Shown piece after piece: positions 9,055 through 19,038 of a stretch of 64,000 nt of DNA. A model generated the notes under the pieces. The model worked only from the letters and a program-made list of their open reading frames with translations. It was not told where the DNA came from and searched no databases. The translations under genes and the position numbers were made by a program. The first letter of the stretch is position 1; every line of letters starts with the position of its first letter. The DNA comes from Paracoccus onchidii. Its GTDB lineage: Bacteria > Pseudomonadota > Alphaproteobacteria > Rhodobacterales > Rhodobacteraceae. The stretch covers positions 124,001 through 188,000 of the forward strand of contig NZ_JAQBIE010000009.1 of NCBI RefSeq assembly GCF_028294535.1, read 5' to 3'.

Positions 9055-9706
9055 TGGCACAGACCTATCGGACCATGCTCGTCGACCCGATGGTCGACAA
9101 CAACCCGATTACCCTGCAAGTGCTGGGTATCTGTTCGGCGCTGGCGGTGACCTCATCCCTGCAGGTGGCGATGGTCATGACCATCGCAGTGACGCTGGTG
9201 ACGGGTTTCTCGTCGATGTTCATCTCGGTTCTGCGCAGCCAGATTCCGTCGTCGATCCGTATCATCGTGCAGATGATCATCATCGCATCGCTGGTGATCG
9301 TCGTTGATCAGGTGCTCAAGGCCTATGCCTATGAGATATCGAAAACCCTTTCGGTCTTTGTCGGCCTGATCATCACCAACTGCATCGTGATGGGCCGCGC
9401 CGAAGCCTTTGCCATGAAGAACCCTCCATTCGCGTCGTTCGTAGACGGCGTCGGCAATGGTTTGGGCTATGGGCTGATCCTGATGCTTGTCGGCTTTATC
9501 CGCGAATTCCTTGGATCGGGCAGCGTCTTCGGCATCACCGTTCTTCAAACCGTGAACAATGGCGGCTGGTATGTGCCCAACGGCCTGCTGCTGCTGCCAC
9601 CTTCGGCATTCTTCATCATCGGTCTGATCATCTGGGCGTTCCGTTCGTGGAAACCCGAACAGGTCGAGGACCGCGAATACCGCATCCAGACCGTGGAGGC
9701 GCATTG

Positions 9707-9707
<1 letters not shown>
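9054..9707 (+). CDS. nqrD: Na+-NQR subunit D
   Basis: A 217-residue, six-helix membrane subunit homologous to RnfE. Typical segments are [19 protein letters not shown] near the N-terminus and [16 protein letters not shown]. The latter holds the conserved Cys that helps ligate the Fe centre at the NqrD/NqrE interface, the site served by NqrM. Its last base is shared with the nqrE ATG. Confidence 0.94.
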
Positions 9708-10315
<608 letters not shown>

Positions 10316-10328
10316 GGGGGCGGCAAAC

Positions 10329-11549
10329 ATGCAAACATTCAGCCTTGGCGTATTGCTGTTTTCCCTGATTGTCCTGGCACTGGTGACAATCATCATGCTG
10401 GCCCGTTCACGCCTGGTGTCCAGCGGCAATGTCAACATCACCATCAATGGCGAAAAGACCATCTCGGTTCCCGCGGGTGGCAAGCTGTTGCAGACATTGG
10501 CCGCCGAGAAACTGTTCGTGCCTTCGGCCTGTGGCGGGGGCGGCACCTGCGCGCAATGCCGGGTCCGCATCCTGGAAGGTGGCGGCTCGATCCTGCCAAC
10601 AGAAGAAAGCCACATCACCAAGCGAGAGGCCGCCTGTGGTGACCGCCTGTCCTGTCAGGTGGCCGTCAAGCAGGACATGCAGGTCGAAGTTCCCGAAGAG
10701 GTCTTCGGTGTCAAGAAATGGGAATGCACGGTCCGATCGAACGAAAACGTCGCGACCTTCATCAAGAATCTGGTGCTGGAACTGCCCGAGGGCGAGGATG
10801 TCAACTTCCGCGCCGGTGGTTATATCCAGATCGAGGCCCCCGCACATCAACTCAGCTATACCGATTTCGATATTCAGGAAGAATACCGCGAGGACTGGGA
10901 CAAGTTTAACCTGTGGCAATACAAGTCGAACGTTTCCGAACCGATCGAACGCGCCTATTCCATGGCCAACTACCCCGACGAGAAGGGGTTGATCATGCTG
11001 AATGTCCGCGTGGCCTCGCCCCCGCCGGGCACCGATTTCGCGCCGGGCCAGATGTCATCCTATATCTTCAACCTGAAGCCAGGTGACAAGGTGACCATTT
11101 CGGGTCCGTTCGGCGAATTCTTTGCGCGCGACACGCAAAAGGAAATGGTGTTCATCGGCGGTGGTGCAGGTATGGCACCTATGCGCAGCCATATCTTCGA
11201 TCAGCTCAAACGCCTCAAGAATCGCGATCGCAAGATCACCTTCTGGTATGGCGCACGCTCGAAGAAAGAGATGTTCTTCGTCGAGGATTTCGACGAGCTG
11301 GCCAAGGAGTTCCCGAACTTCACCTGGCATGTCGCGCTGTCGGATGCGCTGCCCGAAGATGAATGGACCGGCTATACCGGCTTTATTCACAACGTGCTGC
11401 ATGACGAATACCTCAAGAACCACCCGGCGCCTGAGGATTGCGAATTCTACATGTGCGGTCCGCCGATCATGAACTCGTCCTGTATCAACATGCTGCTTGA
11501 ACTGGGCGTCGATCGCGAAGACATCATGCTTGATGACTTTGGTGGCTGA
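10329..11549 (+). CDS. nqrF: Na+-NQR subunit F (NADH dehydrogenase subunit)
   Basis: The electron input module, 406 residues. One N-terminal membrane helix (about 5-25) is followed by a 2Fe-2S ferredoxin domain with C68, C74, C77 ([11 protein letters not shown]) and C109. An FAD domain follows, with [13 protein letters not shown] [12 protein letters not shown], then an NADH-binding domain with [14 protein letters not shown] and the C-terminal MCGPPIM and LDDFGG. All three cofactor domains are intact, so the operon should encode a working pump. A strong terminator follows 27 bases later. Confidence 0.95.
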   Translation: MQTFSLGVLLFSLIVLALVTIIMLARSRLVSSGNVNITINGEKTISVPAGGKLLQTLAAEKLFVPSACGGGGTCAQCRVRILEGGGSILPTEESHITKREAACGDRLSCQVAVKQDMQVEVPEEVFGVKKWECTVRSNENVATFIKNLVLELPEGEDVNFRAGGYIQIEAPAHQLSYTDFDIQEEYREDWDKFNLWQYKSNVSEPIERAYSMANYPDEKGLIMLNVRVASPPPGTDFAPGQMSSYIFNLKPGDKVTISGPFGEFFARDTQKEMVFIGGGAGMAPMRSHIFDQLKRLKNRDRKITFWYGARSKKEMFFVEDFDELAKEFPNFTWHVALSDALPEDEWTGYTGFIHNVLHDEYLKNHPAPEDCEFYMCGPPIMNSSCINMLLELGVDREDIMLDDFGG

Positions 11550-11576
11550 TAATCCGCCCGGAACGACCGAATTCAT

Positions 11577-11614
11577 GCGCCCCCCGATCCCCTGCGGTTC
11601 GGGGGGCGCTTTTG
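11577..11614 (+). terminator. Rho-independent terminator after nqrF
   Basis: Perfect 11-bp inverted repeat (11577-11587 with 11599-11609), six G-C pairs in a row in the middle, an 11-base loop and then TTTTG. It closes the nqr operon. Confidence 0.85.
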
Positions 11615-11684
11615 TTCAAGCCCGGATATCGGGCGGATTGAGGGCGCAAATTGCCATCACGACCGATGAAACCCCGCAATCCGC

Positions 11685-11713
11685 TTGCAGAGCTTGGTCG
11701 CGGCGACTAGAAG
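11685..11713 (+). promoter_or_regulatory. Candidate sigma-70-type promoter for tig
   Basis: TTGCAG at 11685-11690, a 17-base spacer and TAGAAG at 11708-11713, about 55 bases before the trigger-factor start. Both boxes are imperfect but the spacing is ideal and no other candidate in the gap after the nqr terminator is better. Confidence 0.35.
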
Positions 11714-11768
11714 AGCGGAAATTTTCAGGCCGCCGTTACCGGTGGCCCTTCTTGCTATGAGGACGATG

Positions 11769-13103
11769 ATGCAGGTCAAGGAAACCCAGAACGATGGTCT
11801 GAAGCGGGGCTATCAACTCACCCTGCCAGCCGCCGACCTGGCCGCGACGGTCGACGCCAAGCTGAAAGAGGCGCAGCCCGAAATCGAAATGAAGGGCTTC
11901 CGCAAGGGCAAAGTCCCGATGGCGATGCTGAAGAAGCAATTCGGCCCGCGCGTCATGGGCGACGCCATGCAAGAGGCGATCGACGGGGCGCTGCGCAAGC
12001 ATCTGGAAGAATCGGGCGACCGCCCGGCAGCACAGCCCAAAGTCGAAATGAATGACGGCGAGAACTGGAAAGAAGGCGATGATGTCGTCGTCAACGTTTC
12101 CTATGAAGCCCTGCCCGAGATCCCCGAAGTGGATCTGGGCAAGCTGTCGCTGGAACGCCTGACCGTTCCGGCCGAAGAAGCCGCGATCACCGAAGCGCTG
12201 GAAAACTTGGCGAAATCGGCACAGAATTTCGACGACCGCCGCAAGGGCAGCAAGGCCAAGGACGGCGATCAGGTCGTGATCGACTTCAAGGGTTTTGTTG
12301 ACGGCGAAGCCTTCGAAGGCGGCGAAGCCGAAGATTATCCGCTGGTTCTGGGCTCCAACAGCTTCATCCCCGGATTTGAAGAACAGCTTGTCGGCGCGAA
12401 ATTCGACGAAGAGGTCAAGGTCGAGGTCAAGTTCCCGGAAGAATACGGCGCCGAGCATCTGGCCGGAAAAGACGCCATCTTTGAATGCAAGATCAAGGCC
12501 GTCAAGGCGCCCAAGCCCGCCGAAATCGACGATGAACTGGCCAAGAAATTCGGTGCCGAGGATCTGGATGGTCTGAAAAAGCAGATCACCGAGCGGCTGG
12601 AAGCCGAATATGCCGGTGCTGCCCGTGCGATCATGAAGCGCGGCCTGCTGGATCAACTGGACGAACAGGTCAAGTTCGAACTGCCCGAATCGCTGGTCGA
12701 AGCCGAAGCTCAGCAGATCGCTCATCAGCTGTGGCACGAGGAAAACCCCGAGGTTCAAGGCCATGATCATGGCGCCATCGAACCGACGGATGACCACAAG
12801 AAACTGGCCGAGCGCCGCGTGCGCCTGGGTCTGCTGCTGGCCGAAATCGGACAGAAGGCTGAAGTCAACGTCAGCGATCAGGAAATGACCCAGGCTGTCA
12901 TGCAGGCCGCACGTCAGTATCCCGGTCAGGAACGCGCCTTCTTCGAATTCATCCAGCAGAATCAGGCTGCCCAGCAACAGCTGCGCGCGCCGATCTTTGA
13001 AGACAAGGTTGTCGACCACATCGCCGAACAAGCGAAGGTTGAAGAAAAGCAGGTCTCCAAGGAAGAGCTGGAAAAAGCCGTCGAAAGCCTGGACGAGATC
13101 TGA
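11769..13103 (+). CDS. tig: Trigger factor (ribosome-bound chaperone, peptidyl-prolyl isomerase)
   Basis: Binds at the ribosomal exit tunnel and protects nascent chains. Domain order is standard: N-terminal ribosome-binding domain with the signature GFRKGKVP (about residues 44-51), the FKBP-type PPIase domain (about 160-240, [20 protein letters not shown]), then the helical C-terminal chaperone arms. It is 444 residues. The frame is open back to 11685, but [10 protein letters not shown] at 11769 matches known N-termini and GAGGA lies five bases upstream. A terminator follows the stop. Confidence 0.95.
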   Translation: MQVKETQNDGLKRGYQLTLPAADLAATVDAKLKEAQPEIEMKGFRKGKVPMAMLKKQFGPRVMGDAMQEAIDGALRKHLEESGDRPAAQPKVEMNDGENWKEGDDVVVNVSYEALPEIPEVDLGKLSLERLTVPAEEAAITEALENLAKSAQNFDDRRKGSKAKDGDQVVIDFKGFVDGEAFEGGEAEDYPLVLGSNSFIPGFEEQLVGAKFDEEVKVEVKFPEEYGAEHLAGKDAIFECKIKAVKAPKPAEIDDELAKKFGAEDLDGLKKQITERLEAEYAGAARAIMKRGLLDQLDEQVKFELPESLVEAEAQQIAHQLWHEENPEVQGHDHGAIEPTDDHKKLAERRVRLGLLLAEIGQKAEVNVSDQEMTQAVMQAARQYPGQERAFFEFIQQNQAAQQQLRAPIFEDKVVDHIAEQAKVEEKQVSKEELEKAVESLDEI

Positions 13104-13124
13104 TCTGCGATCCATCGCAATCTG

Positions 13125-13154
13125 GAAAAGCCGCGGTCAATTCCGCGGCTTTTT
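13125..13154 (+). terminator. Rho-independent terminator after tig
   Basis: Inverted repeat aaaagccgcgg/ccgcggctttt around a 6-base loop (stem core 13130-13136 with 13143-13149), flanked by A and T runs so it may also work leftward. Confidence 0.85.
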
Positions 13155-13220
13155 CATATCTGCTGCTTCGCTGCCGCAGCAACCTTGCAAGCACAGCCCC
13201 CGCGACATATCTGAAACGTC

Positions 13221-13643
13221 ATGAGCGCGTCTTTAAACCTGATCAAGCTATGCGTCGGAGCGGATGGCCCCGAAGACCTTGAACGCTGGCAGGCGATCCG
13301 ATTTGGCGATGGTCCGGCCATGCATGTCACCCGCATGTGGCCCAAGCGCGAAGCCGAACTGCTGGACGGCGGCTCGATCTATTGGGTATTCAAGGGCGTA
13401 TTGCTGGCGCGGCAAAAGCTGTTACGACTGGATGAGCAGTTCGGCGAAGACGGTGTGCGCCGCTGCGCCCTTGTGCTTGACCGGGAACTGCACAGGGTTA
13501 CGGCAGCTCCGCGCCGCCCCTTTCAGGGCTGGCGATACCTTTCGGCCGAGGACGCGCCCGCCGACCTTCCCAAGGGACGCGAGGCCGAAGACCCGCTTCC
13601 CGCAGATATCGCCGCCGCGCTTGCCGAGATGGGGCTGGTCTAA
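13221..13643 (+). CDS. DUF1489 family protein
   Basis: A 140-residue soluble protein. The opening NLIKLCVGADGPEDLERWQ and the central HVTRMWPKREAELLDGGSIYWVFKG, with RPFQGWRYL near the C-terminus, match the alphaproteobacterial DUF1489 family. Its function is unknown. It has no signal peptide or membrane helix and is not obviously in an operon: the tig terminator precedes it and its last four bases overlap the convergent alcohol dehydrogenase gene. Confidence 0.82.
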   Translation: MSASLNLIKLCVGADGPEDLERWQAIRFGDGPAMHVTRMWPKREAELLDGGSIYWVFKGVLLARQKLLRLDEQFGEDGVRRCALVLDRELHRVTAAPRRPFQGWRYLSAEDAPADLPKGREAEDPLPADIAAALAEMGLV

Positions 13644-14794
13644 CCAGCCGCCAGCATGATGTCGTGCAGTTCACCTGCCGAGAGCGCCGCCGGATTGGCC
13701 TTCATCGAAGAAGACGCTGCTGCCGAAACCGCCGCTGTTTCCATGGCCGCCCGACTGACGCCCAGCTCTGACAGGCGCGCAAGGCCAGCCTCCCTTGACC
13801 ATGTTTCAAGCCTGCTGGCCGCTCGTTCCATGTCCTGATCATGATCGCCAAACGCAGCGTTGATCCACAGCGCAACCTGATCAAGCCGCGCAAGCAGTCT
13901 TGATTCGGTGACAGCACGGCGATTGGCGCGCAACACATGCGGCAGCAACGCCCCGCAAATCGCTCCATGAGGTGCCTTGCTCAGCCCGCCAAGCGGCCCG
14001 GCAAGCCCATGAACGGCGCCCAGGCCCGAATTCGCAAGCGCAAACCCACCGCAGAGGCTGACCCATGCCATCTCGTCGCGTGCCTCGGGATCTTCTGCCT
14101 GCATCAGACGGCGGATCGCCGTCAGGCCGCGCCCGATCGCGTCGCGACACAATGCATCTGTCAGGTGATTTGCACGGGTGCAGACGAAAGGTTCGATCAC
14201 CTGCGTAATCGCGTCCAGCCCCGATGCCAGAGTGATTCCGCGTGGGCAATTGTCGGTCAGTGCCGGATCGATGATCGCAAGTCGAGGCAACATGCGCGGA
14301 TCGCGCAGGCTGACCTTGCGGCGATGTTCCGGCACGCCGATCACCGCGTTGCGCGTGACCTCTGCCCCTGTCCCGGCAGTTGTGGGCATGGCCACAAAGG
14401 GCAAGGGCGCATGTTCCAGCGGCAATCCCCGTCCGACGACCTCGAGATGATCCAGTATGGGGCGCGTCCCTGGCACAAGCCCGGCGATTGCCTTTCCGGC
14501 GTCAATGACCGCGCCCCCACCAATCGCCAGAACCGCATCGACCCGGTGTTCGCGGGCAAGAGCGACCCCCCGCTCGATCATCGACAACTCAGGCTCTTGC
14601 GCTATGGCATATGGGATGATCTGACAGCCCGCCACGGTCAGGGCTTGCGCCAGATCGCGGCTGCGAACCTCGCTTTGCCCGCGAACCAACAACAATCGTT
14701 TTCCCAGCGCCGAAATGCGCGCCGCAGCGGTGTCGGCCTGCCCTCGTCCGAACAGGATTTCGGTTGCGGTGGCGAAGGCAAAAGCAGTGGTCAT
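13640..14794 (-). CDS. Iron-containing alcohol dehydrogenase family protein
   Basis: A 384-residue NAD(P)-dependent, metal-dependent dehydrogenase. The N-terminal nucleotide-binding half has AIGGGAVIDAGKA and MPTTAGTGAEVTRNAV. Metal ligands in the helical half are expected in GLDAITQVIEPF, GAVHGLAGPLGG and APHGAICGALLP. The second canonical ligand of the first motif, usually His in DALTHAIE, is Gln here; this is known in a subgroup of the family but may alter metal or substrate choice. AGGAAAG before the ATG at 14794 fixes the start. The substrate is unknown. Its start lies about 100 bases beyond the ribH stop in the same direction. Confidence 0.87.
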   Translation of the reverse strand: MTTAFAFATATEILFGRGQADTAAARISALGKRLLLVRGQSEVRSRDLAQALTVAGCQIIPYAIAQEPELSMIERGVALAREHRVDAVLAIGGGAVIDAGKAIAGLVPGTRPILDHLEVVGRGLPLEHAPLPFVAMPTTAGTGAEVTRNAVIGVPEHRRKVSLRDPRMLPRLAIIDPALTDNCPRGITLASGLDAITQVIEPFVCTRANHLTDALCRDAIGRGLTAIRRLMQAEDPEARDEMAWVSLCGGFALANSGLGAVHGLAGPLGGLSKAPHGAICGALLPHVLRANRRAVTESRLLARLDQVALWINAAFGDHDQDMERAASRLETWSREAGLARLSELGVSRAAMETAAVSAAASSSMKANPAALSAGELHDIMLAAG

Positions 14795-14894
14795 TGGCGC
14801 TTTCCTGTTCGATTGGCCCCGAAGGGTCATATCGCAACTGAGGCCGCTGTGGTCAAACGGTCGCGGACCACAGACCCGCGACCGAACGCTACAT

Positions 14895-15374
14895 TTATGC
14901 CACCGCCGCGCGATCTTCGGCGGCCAGCCGGGCATCAAGATCCAGGATCTGGCGCACCGCGCCAGCAGCCTCGGCACCTTTTTTCACAAAGTGGTCGCGA
15001 TAGAAGGACGTCAGGACATCGACCTCTTGATAATTATGGGGCGTCAGCGATACCGAAAAACACGGCACTTCGGTTTCCAGACCCACATTCATCAACCCCG
15101 TCACAACCGCATCTGCCACGAAGTCATGGCGATAGATCCCGCCATCAACCACAAGCGCGGCTGCGACGATGGCATCATATTTTCCGGTCTTCGCCAGTTT
15201 CTTGGCCACCAGCGGCATTTCGAACGCGCCGGGCACATCGATGCTGTCGATCACCGCATTGGGCAACAGCGTCGCCGCCTCGGCGGCAAAGCCCTCATAG
15301 GCGCGGTCAACGACATCCGCGTGCCAGCGGGCCTTGATAAAAGCGATACGGGGGGTAGCAGTACTTGTCTTCAT
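14895..15374 (-). CDS. ribH: 6,7-dimethyl-8-ribityllumazine synthase, RibH2 type
   Basis: Condenses 5-amino-6-ribitylaminouracil with dihydroxybutanone phosphate, the penultimate riboflavin step. The 159-residue sequence has IAFIKARWHADVVD, DVPGAFEMPL and ALVVDGGIYRHDFVA; the IDGGIYRHDFVA-like stretch and ARWHADIVD match the type II (RibH2, decameric) lumazine synthases known from Brucella rather than classical RibH1, which has GTVIRGxTxHF. The ATG at 15374 is preceded by CGGAAGG. Translation is probably controlled by the FMN riboswitch in its leader. No other rib gene is adjacent. Confidence 0.93.
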   Translation of the reverse strand: MKTSTATPRIAFIKARWHADVVDRAYEGFAAEAATLLPNAVIDSIDVPGAFEMPLVAKKLAKTGKYDAIVAAALVVDGGIYRHDFVADAVVTGLMNVGLETEVPCFSVSLTPHNYQEVDVLTSFYRDHFVKKGAEAAGAVRQILDLDARLAAEDRAAVA

Positions 15375-15446
15375 TTCGGAACCTTCCGTTACTTGCGTCA
15401 GGTCCCAGAGCACGAGCCACGACCGGCCCGGGCAGGCACGATCACG

Positions 15447-15567
15447 GTTCTCTTCCATCCGGACTATACCGTCGGCCCCGGAATTTCACCGGATCTGCTG
15501 ACCCTTCCGCTGGAAGGCGCTCGCGGGCTGTCACCGCCGGTGGGGAATCACACCCCGCCCTGAGAAC
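15447..15567 (-). promoter_or_regulatory. FMN riboswitch (RFN element) controlling ribH
   Basis: The leftward strand contains all conserved blocks of the RFN aptamer in order: ctcagggcgggg...attccccaccggcggt, agcccgcgagcg, agcagatccggtgaaattcc, ggggccgacggtatagtccg and gatggaagagaac. Paired flanks (ctcag...gagaac region) close the multi-branch junction. About 70 bases separate it from the ribH ATG, room for an expression platform that hides the CGGAAGG ribosome-binding site when FMN is bound. Confidence 0.95.
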
Positions 15568-15641
15568 ATTTTTTCGATAGCACGGGAGCATGGGCTGGAA
15601 AAGATATCGAAACGAACAGTTCCGTGACGTTCGCGACACGA

Positions 15642-16466
15642 TCAGCGGATCAGTTGCGGACGATATTTCAATCGCTTGCGCGCACCGGGCAAATGCCGGT
15701 TCAATCGCCGGTTCACCATCGCGAATAATGAAATCAGCAACAATGTAAACAGGATGAAATAACCCGCGACGATAGGATAGGCCACGAAGGGATTGAAGGT
15801 CTTGTCGGCAAAATAACTGGCGTAATACAGGCTGTCCCCGCGTTGCTGGAACGCGGGAAAACCCGAAAAATAGACCAGCGCCGTTGCATGAAACAGGAAG
15901 ATTGCCTCATTGGTATAGGCGGGCCAGGCAAGCCGCATCATTGTAGGCCAGACCACCCGGCGAAACTTGTTCCAGCCGGTCAACCCATAGGCATCAGCGG
16001 CCTCGATATCGCCCTTGGGCACCGACATCAGCGCACCATAGAAGATCTGCGCGGAATAGGCTGTCGTGTTCAGGACCAGTACGATCAGCGCACCGGCCCA
16101 TGCCTTGGTCAACCAGCTGGTCGCAATGGTGATGCCGAAGATCTCGATACCGGCGCGGGGCAAAAGCACCAGCGCCTCGTATGCCAGAAAGAACTGGATA
16201 AACAGCGGACTGCCGCGAAACAGAAAAATGAACCCCTCGGCCGGCTTGCGCAGCCACGGGTTCCGGCTGGCCTTTGCGACGGCCAGCGCATTCGCCAGGA
16301 AAAAGCCGATGCTCAGGGCGAGGATCGCGAAATACAGGTTCCAGATCAGGCCCGAACCGATCAGCGTGAATTGCTGGCAAAGCGTAAAATCGCTGCGCGG
16401 CAGCAATCTTTCGCCAAAGCCAATGGAACGCAGCGCGTAATCGGAAATTGTCTGCGCACAGCTCAT
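15642..16466 (-). CDS. Polar amino-acid ABC transporter permease (HisM/ArtM-like)
   Basis: A 274-residue inner-membrane subunit with an N-terminal helix pair (FAILALSIGFFLANALAV) and the FRGSPLFIQFFL start of a typical HisMQ permease domain. The EAA loop is present as IEAADAYGLTGWNKFRRVVWPTMMRLAWP, which docks the ATPase. The start codon overlaps the stop of the preceding permease by four bases. It is the last gene of the four-gene importer; basic amino acids are the likely cargo by similarity of the binding protein. Confidence 0.88.
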   Translation of the reverse strand: MSCAQTISDYALRSIGFGERLLPRSDFTLCQQFTLIGSGLIWNLYFAILALSIGFFLANALAVAKASRNPWLRKPAEGFIFLFRGSPLFIQFFLAYEALVLLPRAGIEIFGITIATSWLTKAWAGALIVLVLNTTAYSAQIFYGALMSVPKGDIEAADAYGLTGWNKFRRVVWPTMMRLAWPAYTNEAIFLFHATALVYFSGFPAFQQRGDSLYYASYFADKTFNPFVAYPIVAGYFILFTLLLISLFAMVNRRLNRHLPGARKRLKYRPQLIR

Positions 16467-17341
16467 GCGGCCCCCTTGCGCAATGCTTCACCCGCCATCG
16501 TCGCCTGCCCCGACGACAACCGCCGTGTCACACGCGCAATCAGGCGTTCGGACACCCAGGTCATCAGCAGGTAGAACACCAGAATCCCCAGGAAATAATA
16601 CAGCCGCCAATCCGGATGGGGATAGGAAAACGCGCTGGTCTTGGCGCCGCCCAGCTCCCGTGCCCAATAGACAATATCCTCGACCCCCAAAAGGAACAGC
16701 AGCGGCGTCGCCTTCAGCAGGATCATCCAGAGATTGGACAATCCCGGGATCGCATAGCTCCACATTTGCGGGACCAACACCCGCCGGGTCACTTGCCGCG
16801 GCGACATGCCATAGGCCTCGGCGGTTTCAAGCTGGGCGCGCGGCACCGCCTGCATGGCGCCATACAGAACATTCGCCGCGAACGCGCCAAACACCACGGA
16901 AAACGCGATCACCGCCAGAAACAGGCCATAGAGTTCATGCACCCACGGGGCCGCCGTCGACAATGGCAGCTTGGCCGCCGCGCATACGATGAAATCATTG
17001 CCCTGCCTGACCGGCGCATCGCCATCGCACAGGGCCTGGTGACGTAGCCACTCAAAGCCCTGGTCCAGCGCGATTGGCACGAACAGGAAAAAGATCACGT
17101 CAGGGACGCCCCGCACCATCGAGGTATAGATCTTGCCCAGCCAGCGCAGCGCGAACAGGCGCGAACGCGAGGCCATGGCCCCGAGAAAGCCGAACAGCAA
17201 CGCCATCGGCGCCGTCACCGCAAGCAACAGCAGCACGGTGCCGAAACTGGCGTAGAACAGCATGTGCTTGCCCGATGTGAGATAGCACATCAGCCAGGCA
17301 AAACCTTCAAGCTGGGCGGGATCGGCGCATTGAGCGAACAT
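16463..17341 (-). CDS. Polar amino-acid ABC transporter permease (HisQ/ArtQ-like)
   Basis: A 292-residue permease paired with the gene at 15642-16466. It begins with a helix (FGTVLLLLAVTAPMALLFGF) and SMVRGVPDVIFFLFVP; the EAA loop reads LETAEAYGMSPRQVTRRVLVPQ. It contains a larger than usual loop (about residues 92-130, CDGDAPVRQGNDFIVCAAAK) between helices, with two Cys that could form a periplasmic disulfide. A hairpin lies between it and the upstream binding-protein gene. Confidence 0.88.
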   Translation of the reverse strand: MFAQCADPAQLEGFAWLMCYLTSGKHMLFYASFGTVLLLLAVTAPMALLFGFLGAMASRSRLFALRWLGKIYTSMVRGVPDVIFFLFVPIALDQGFEWLRHQALCDGDAPVRQGNDFIVCAAAKLPLSTAAPWVHELYGLFLAVIAFSVVFGAFAANVLYGAMQAVPRAQLETAEAYGMSPRQVTRRVLVPQMWSYAIPGLSNLWMILLKATPLLFLLGVEDIVYWARELGGAKTSAFSYPHPDWRLYYFLGILVFYLLMTWVSERLIARVTRRLSSGQATMAGEALRKGAA

Positions 17342-17357
17342 GGTCAGACACCTGCTT

Positions 17358-17387
17358 GCCGCTGCCCGGAAAACGCCGGGCAGCGGC
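17358..17387 (-). promoter_or_regulatory. Intercistronic hairpin between binding protein and permease genes
   Basis: Perfect 12-bp inverted repeat (17358-17369 with 17376-17387) with a 6-base loop and no T-run, in the 57-base gap after the binding-protein stop. In ABC importers such hairpins usually protect the upstream mRNA or attenuate read-through, raising the binding protein over the permeases. Confidence 0.65.
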
Positions 17388-17398
17388 CTGTTTTCAGA

Positions 17399-18130
17399 TC
17401 AATTGAAGACCAGCGCGTCCTCGCCGAACCATTTCTTGATCAGCTCGTTCAGGCTGCCATCCGCTTTCATTTCGGTAATGACGGCATCGAACTTGTCTTT
17501 CAATTCGGCATCGGATTGACGCAACCCCATACCGATACCTTCGCCAAGCGGCACGGTGTCATATCCGTCGACCCAGACCAGTTCGCCGCCCGATTCCTCG
17601 ACGATCGGCACCAGATAATCCTTGTCCGCAAAAACCGCATCGGCTTCGCCGTTTCGCACGGCGGCAACGGTTTCGTCCGGGGTCGCATATTCCAGCAACG
17701 TCGCCCCTGATTCGGCGACATGCCCCGCCTGAATGGTGTTGGTTTGCGCGGCAACCACGCCACCCTCAATGTCGGCATCCCCCGAAAGCGCGGCATAGGC
17801 CGACGGCATCGCGGGTGTATAGGGTTGGGTGAATTGGATGACTTTCTTGCGTTCCTCGTTGATGTTCATCCCCGCCATGATCGTGTCGTAATTCGACGAG
17901 ACCAGGTTCGGAATGATCGAATCCCAATCATTCTTGACCCAGGTGCAATCCAGCTCTGCCCGCTTGCAAAGCTCGTCACCCAGATCACGTTCAAATCCGT
18001 CTACCTCACCGGAATCATTCACGAAATTATACGGAGGATAGGCACCCTCCGTTCCCATGCGAACCGTTTGGGCAGTCCCCATGCTGGCGGTCATGGCCAG
18101 CGTCGCGGCGGCAAGAAACAGTTTGTTCAT
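17399..18130 (-). CDS. Periplasmic amino-acid-binding protein of ABC importer
   Basis: A 243-residue family-3 solute-binding protein with a clear signal peptide (KLFLAAATLAMTASMGTAQ, cleavage after about residue 20). The mature start VRMGTEGAYPPYNFVNDSGEVDGFERDL and later TQPYTPAM and GEADAVFADKDYL are typical of Lys/Arg/Orn/His or octopine/nopaline-binding proteins. It captures ligand in the periplasm for the two permeases downstream. Specificity within basic amino acids cannot be fixed by eye. Confidence 0.88.
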   Translation of the reverse strand: MNKLFLAAATLAMTASMGTAQTVRMGTEGAYPPYNFVNDSGEVDGFERDLGDELCKRAELDCTWVKNDWDSIIPNLVSSNYDTIMAGMNINEERKKVIQFTQPYTPAMPSAYAALSGDADIEGGVVAAQTNTIQAGHVAESGATLLEYATPDETVAAVRNGEADAVFADKDYLVPIVEESGGELVWVDGYDTVPLGEGIGMGLRQSDAELKDKFDAVITEMKADGSLNELIKKWFGEDALVFN

Positions 18131-18157
18131 TATTATATTTACTCCCGTTGGTGGAAA

Positions 18158-18958
18158 TCAGGCAGCCATTGTGGCGCTGAGGAATTGGCGCAACCTGTCG
18201 GTTTGTGGTGCGCCAAATAGCTGGTCCGGCGGCCCTTCTTCGCAAATCACGCCCTGATGCAGGAAAACGACGTGATCGCTGACATCGGCAGCCAGACGCA
18301 TGTCATGAGTGACAAGAATCATCGTGCGGTGTTCGCTTGCAAGATCCTTGATGACCTTGACCACTTCTTGTTGCAGTTCCGGATCCAGCGCGCTGGTCGG
18401 TTCATCAAAAAGCAGCGCCTTGGGGTTCATGCACAATGCCCGCGCGATGGCGGCACGCTGTTGCTGCCCGCCGGACAATTGCGCCGGCCATGCGTCGCAT
18501 TTATCGCCGATCCCGACCTTGGCAAGCAACTGGCGGCCGCGCTCTTCAACCTCGGCACGGTCCTGACCCAGAACCGTCACCGGTGCCTCCGTGACATTCT
18601 GAAGGATGGTCATATGTGACCACAGGTTGAATTGCTGGAACACCATAGACAGGTTGGTGCGGAACCGCGTCACCTGAGCCCGGTCGGCGGGGTGGCGCCC
18701 TAGCCCCTGCCCGCGCCAGCGCACGGGTTCTGCGTCAAACAGAATATCCCCCTGCTGGCTGTCTTCCAGCAGGTTGCAGCAACGCAAAAGCGTCGACTTT
18801 CCCGAACCGGAAGAACCGATAAGACTGATGACATGGCCGCGGGGCGCGCGAAGCGATACGCCCTTCAACACTTCCAGAGGGCCATAGGCCTTATGCAGCC
18901 CCCGAATCTCGATGACCGGGGCTGCTTCGGACTGCGCGTTGTTCTTGTGACTATCCAT
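18158..18958 (-). CDS. Amino-acid ABC transporter ATP-binding protein (HisP-like)
   Basis: A 266-residue ATPase with Walker A GSSGSGKSTLL, Q-loop region NLSMVFQQFNLWSHMT, ABC signature LSGGQQQRAAIARAL, Walker B KALLFDEPTSALDP and the H-loop LVTHDMRLA. This layout, including the VFQxFNLWxHM Q-loop, is the polar amino-acid subfamily. It is the first gene of the operon, 27 bases ahead of the binding protein, and drives import through the two permeases. Confidence 0.92.
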   Translation of the reverse strand: MDSHKNNAQSEAAPVIEIRGLHKAYGPLEVLKGVSLRAPRGHVISLIGSSGSGKSTLLRCCNLLEDSQQGDILFDAEPVRWRGQGLGRHPADRAQVTRFRTNLSMVFQQFNLWSHMTILQNVTEAPVTVLGQDRAEVEERGRQLLAKVGIGDKCDAWPAQLSGGQQQRAAIARALCMNPKALLFDEPTSALDPELQQEVVKVIKDLASEHRTMILVTHDMRLAADVSDHVVFLHQGVICEEGPPDQLFGAPQTDRLRQFLSATMAA

Positions 18959-19038
18959 CAGGGCATTGGGCGATAATTATGTGCCGATTGCAACGGTTTC
19001 ACGCATTGCATCGCCGAATGCACGCCGATGACCCTGCG

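Noticed and set aside
15375..15458. N-terminal extension of ribH through the riboswitch region
   Set aside because: The extra 28 codons would translate the aptamer; homologs start at the ATG at 15374, which has its own ribosome-binding site.
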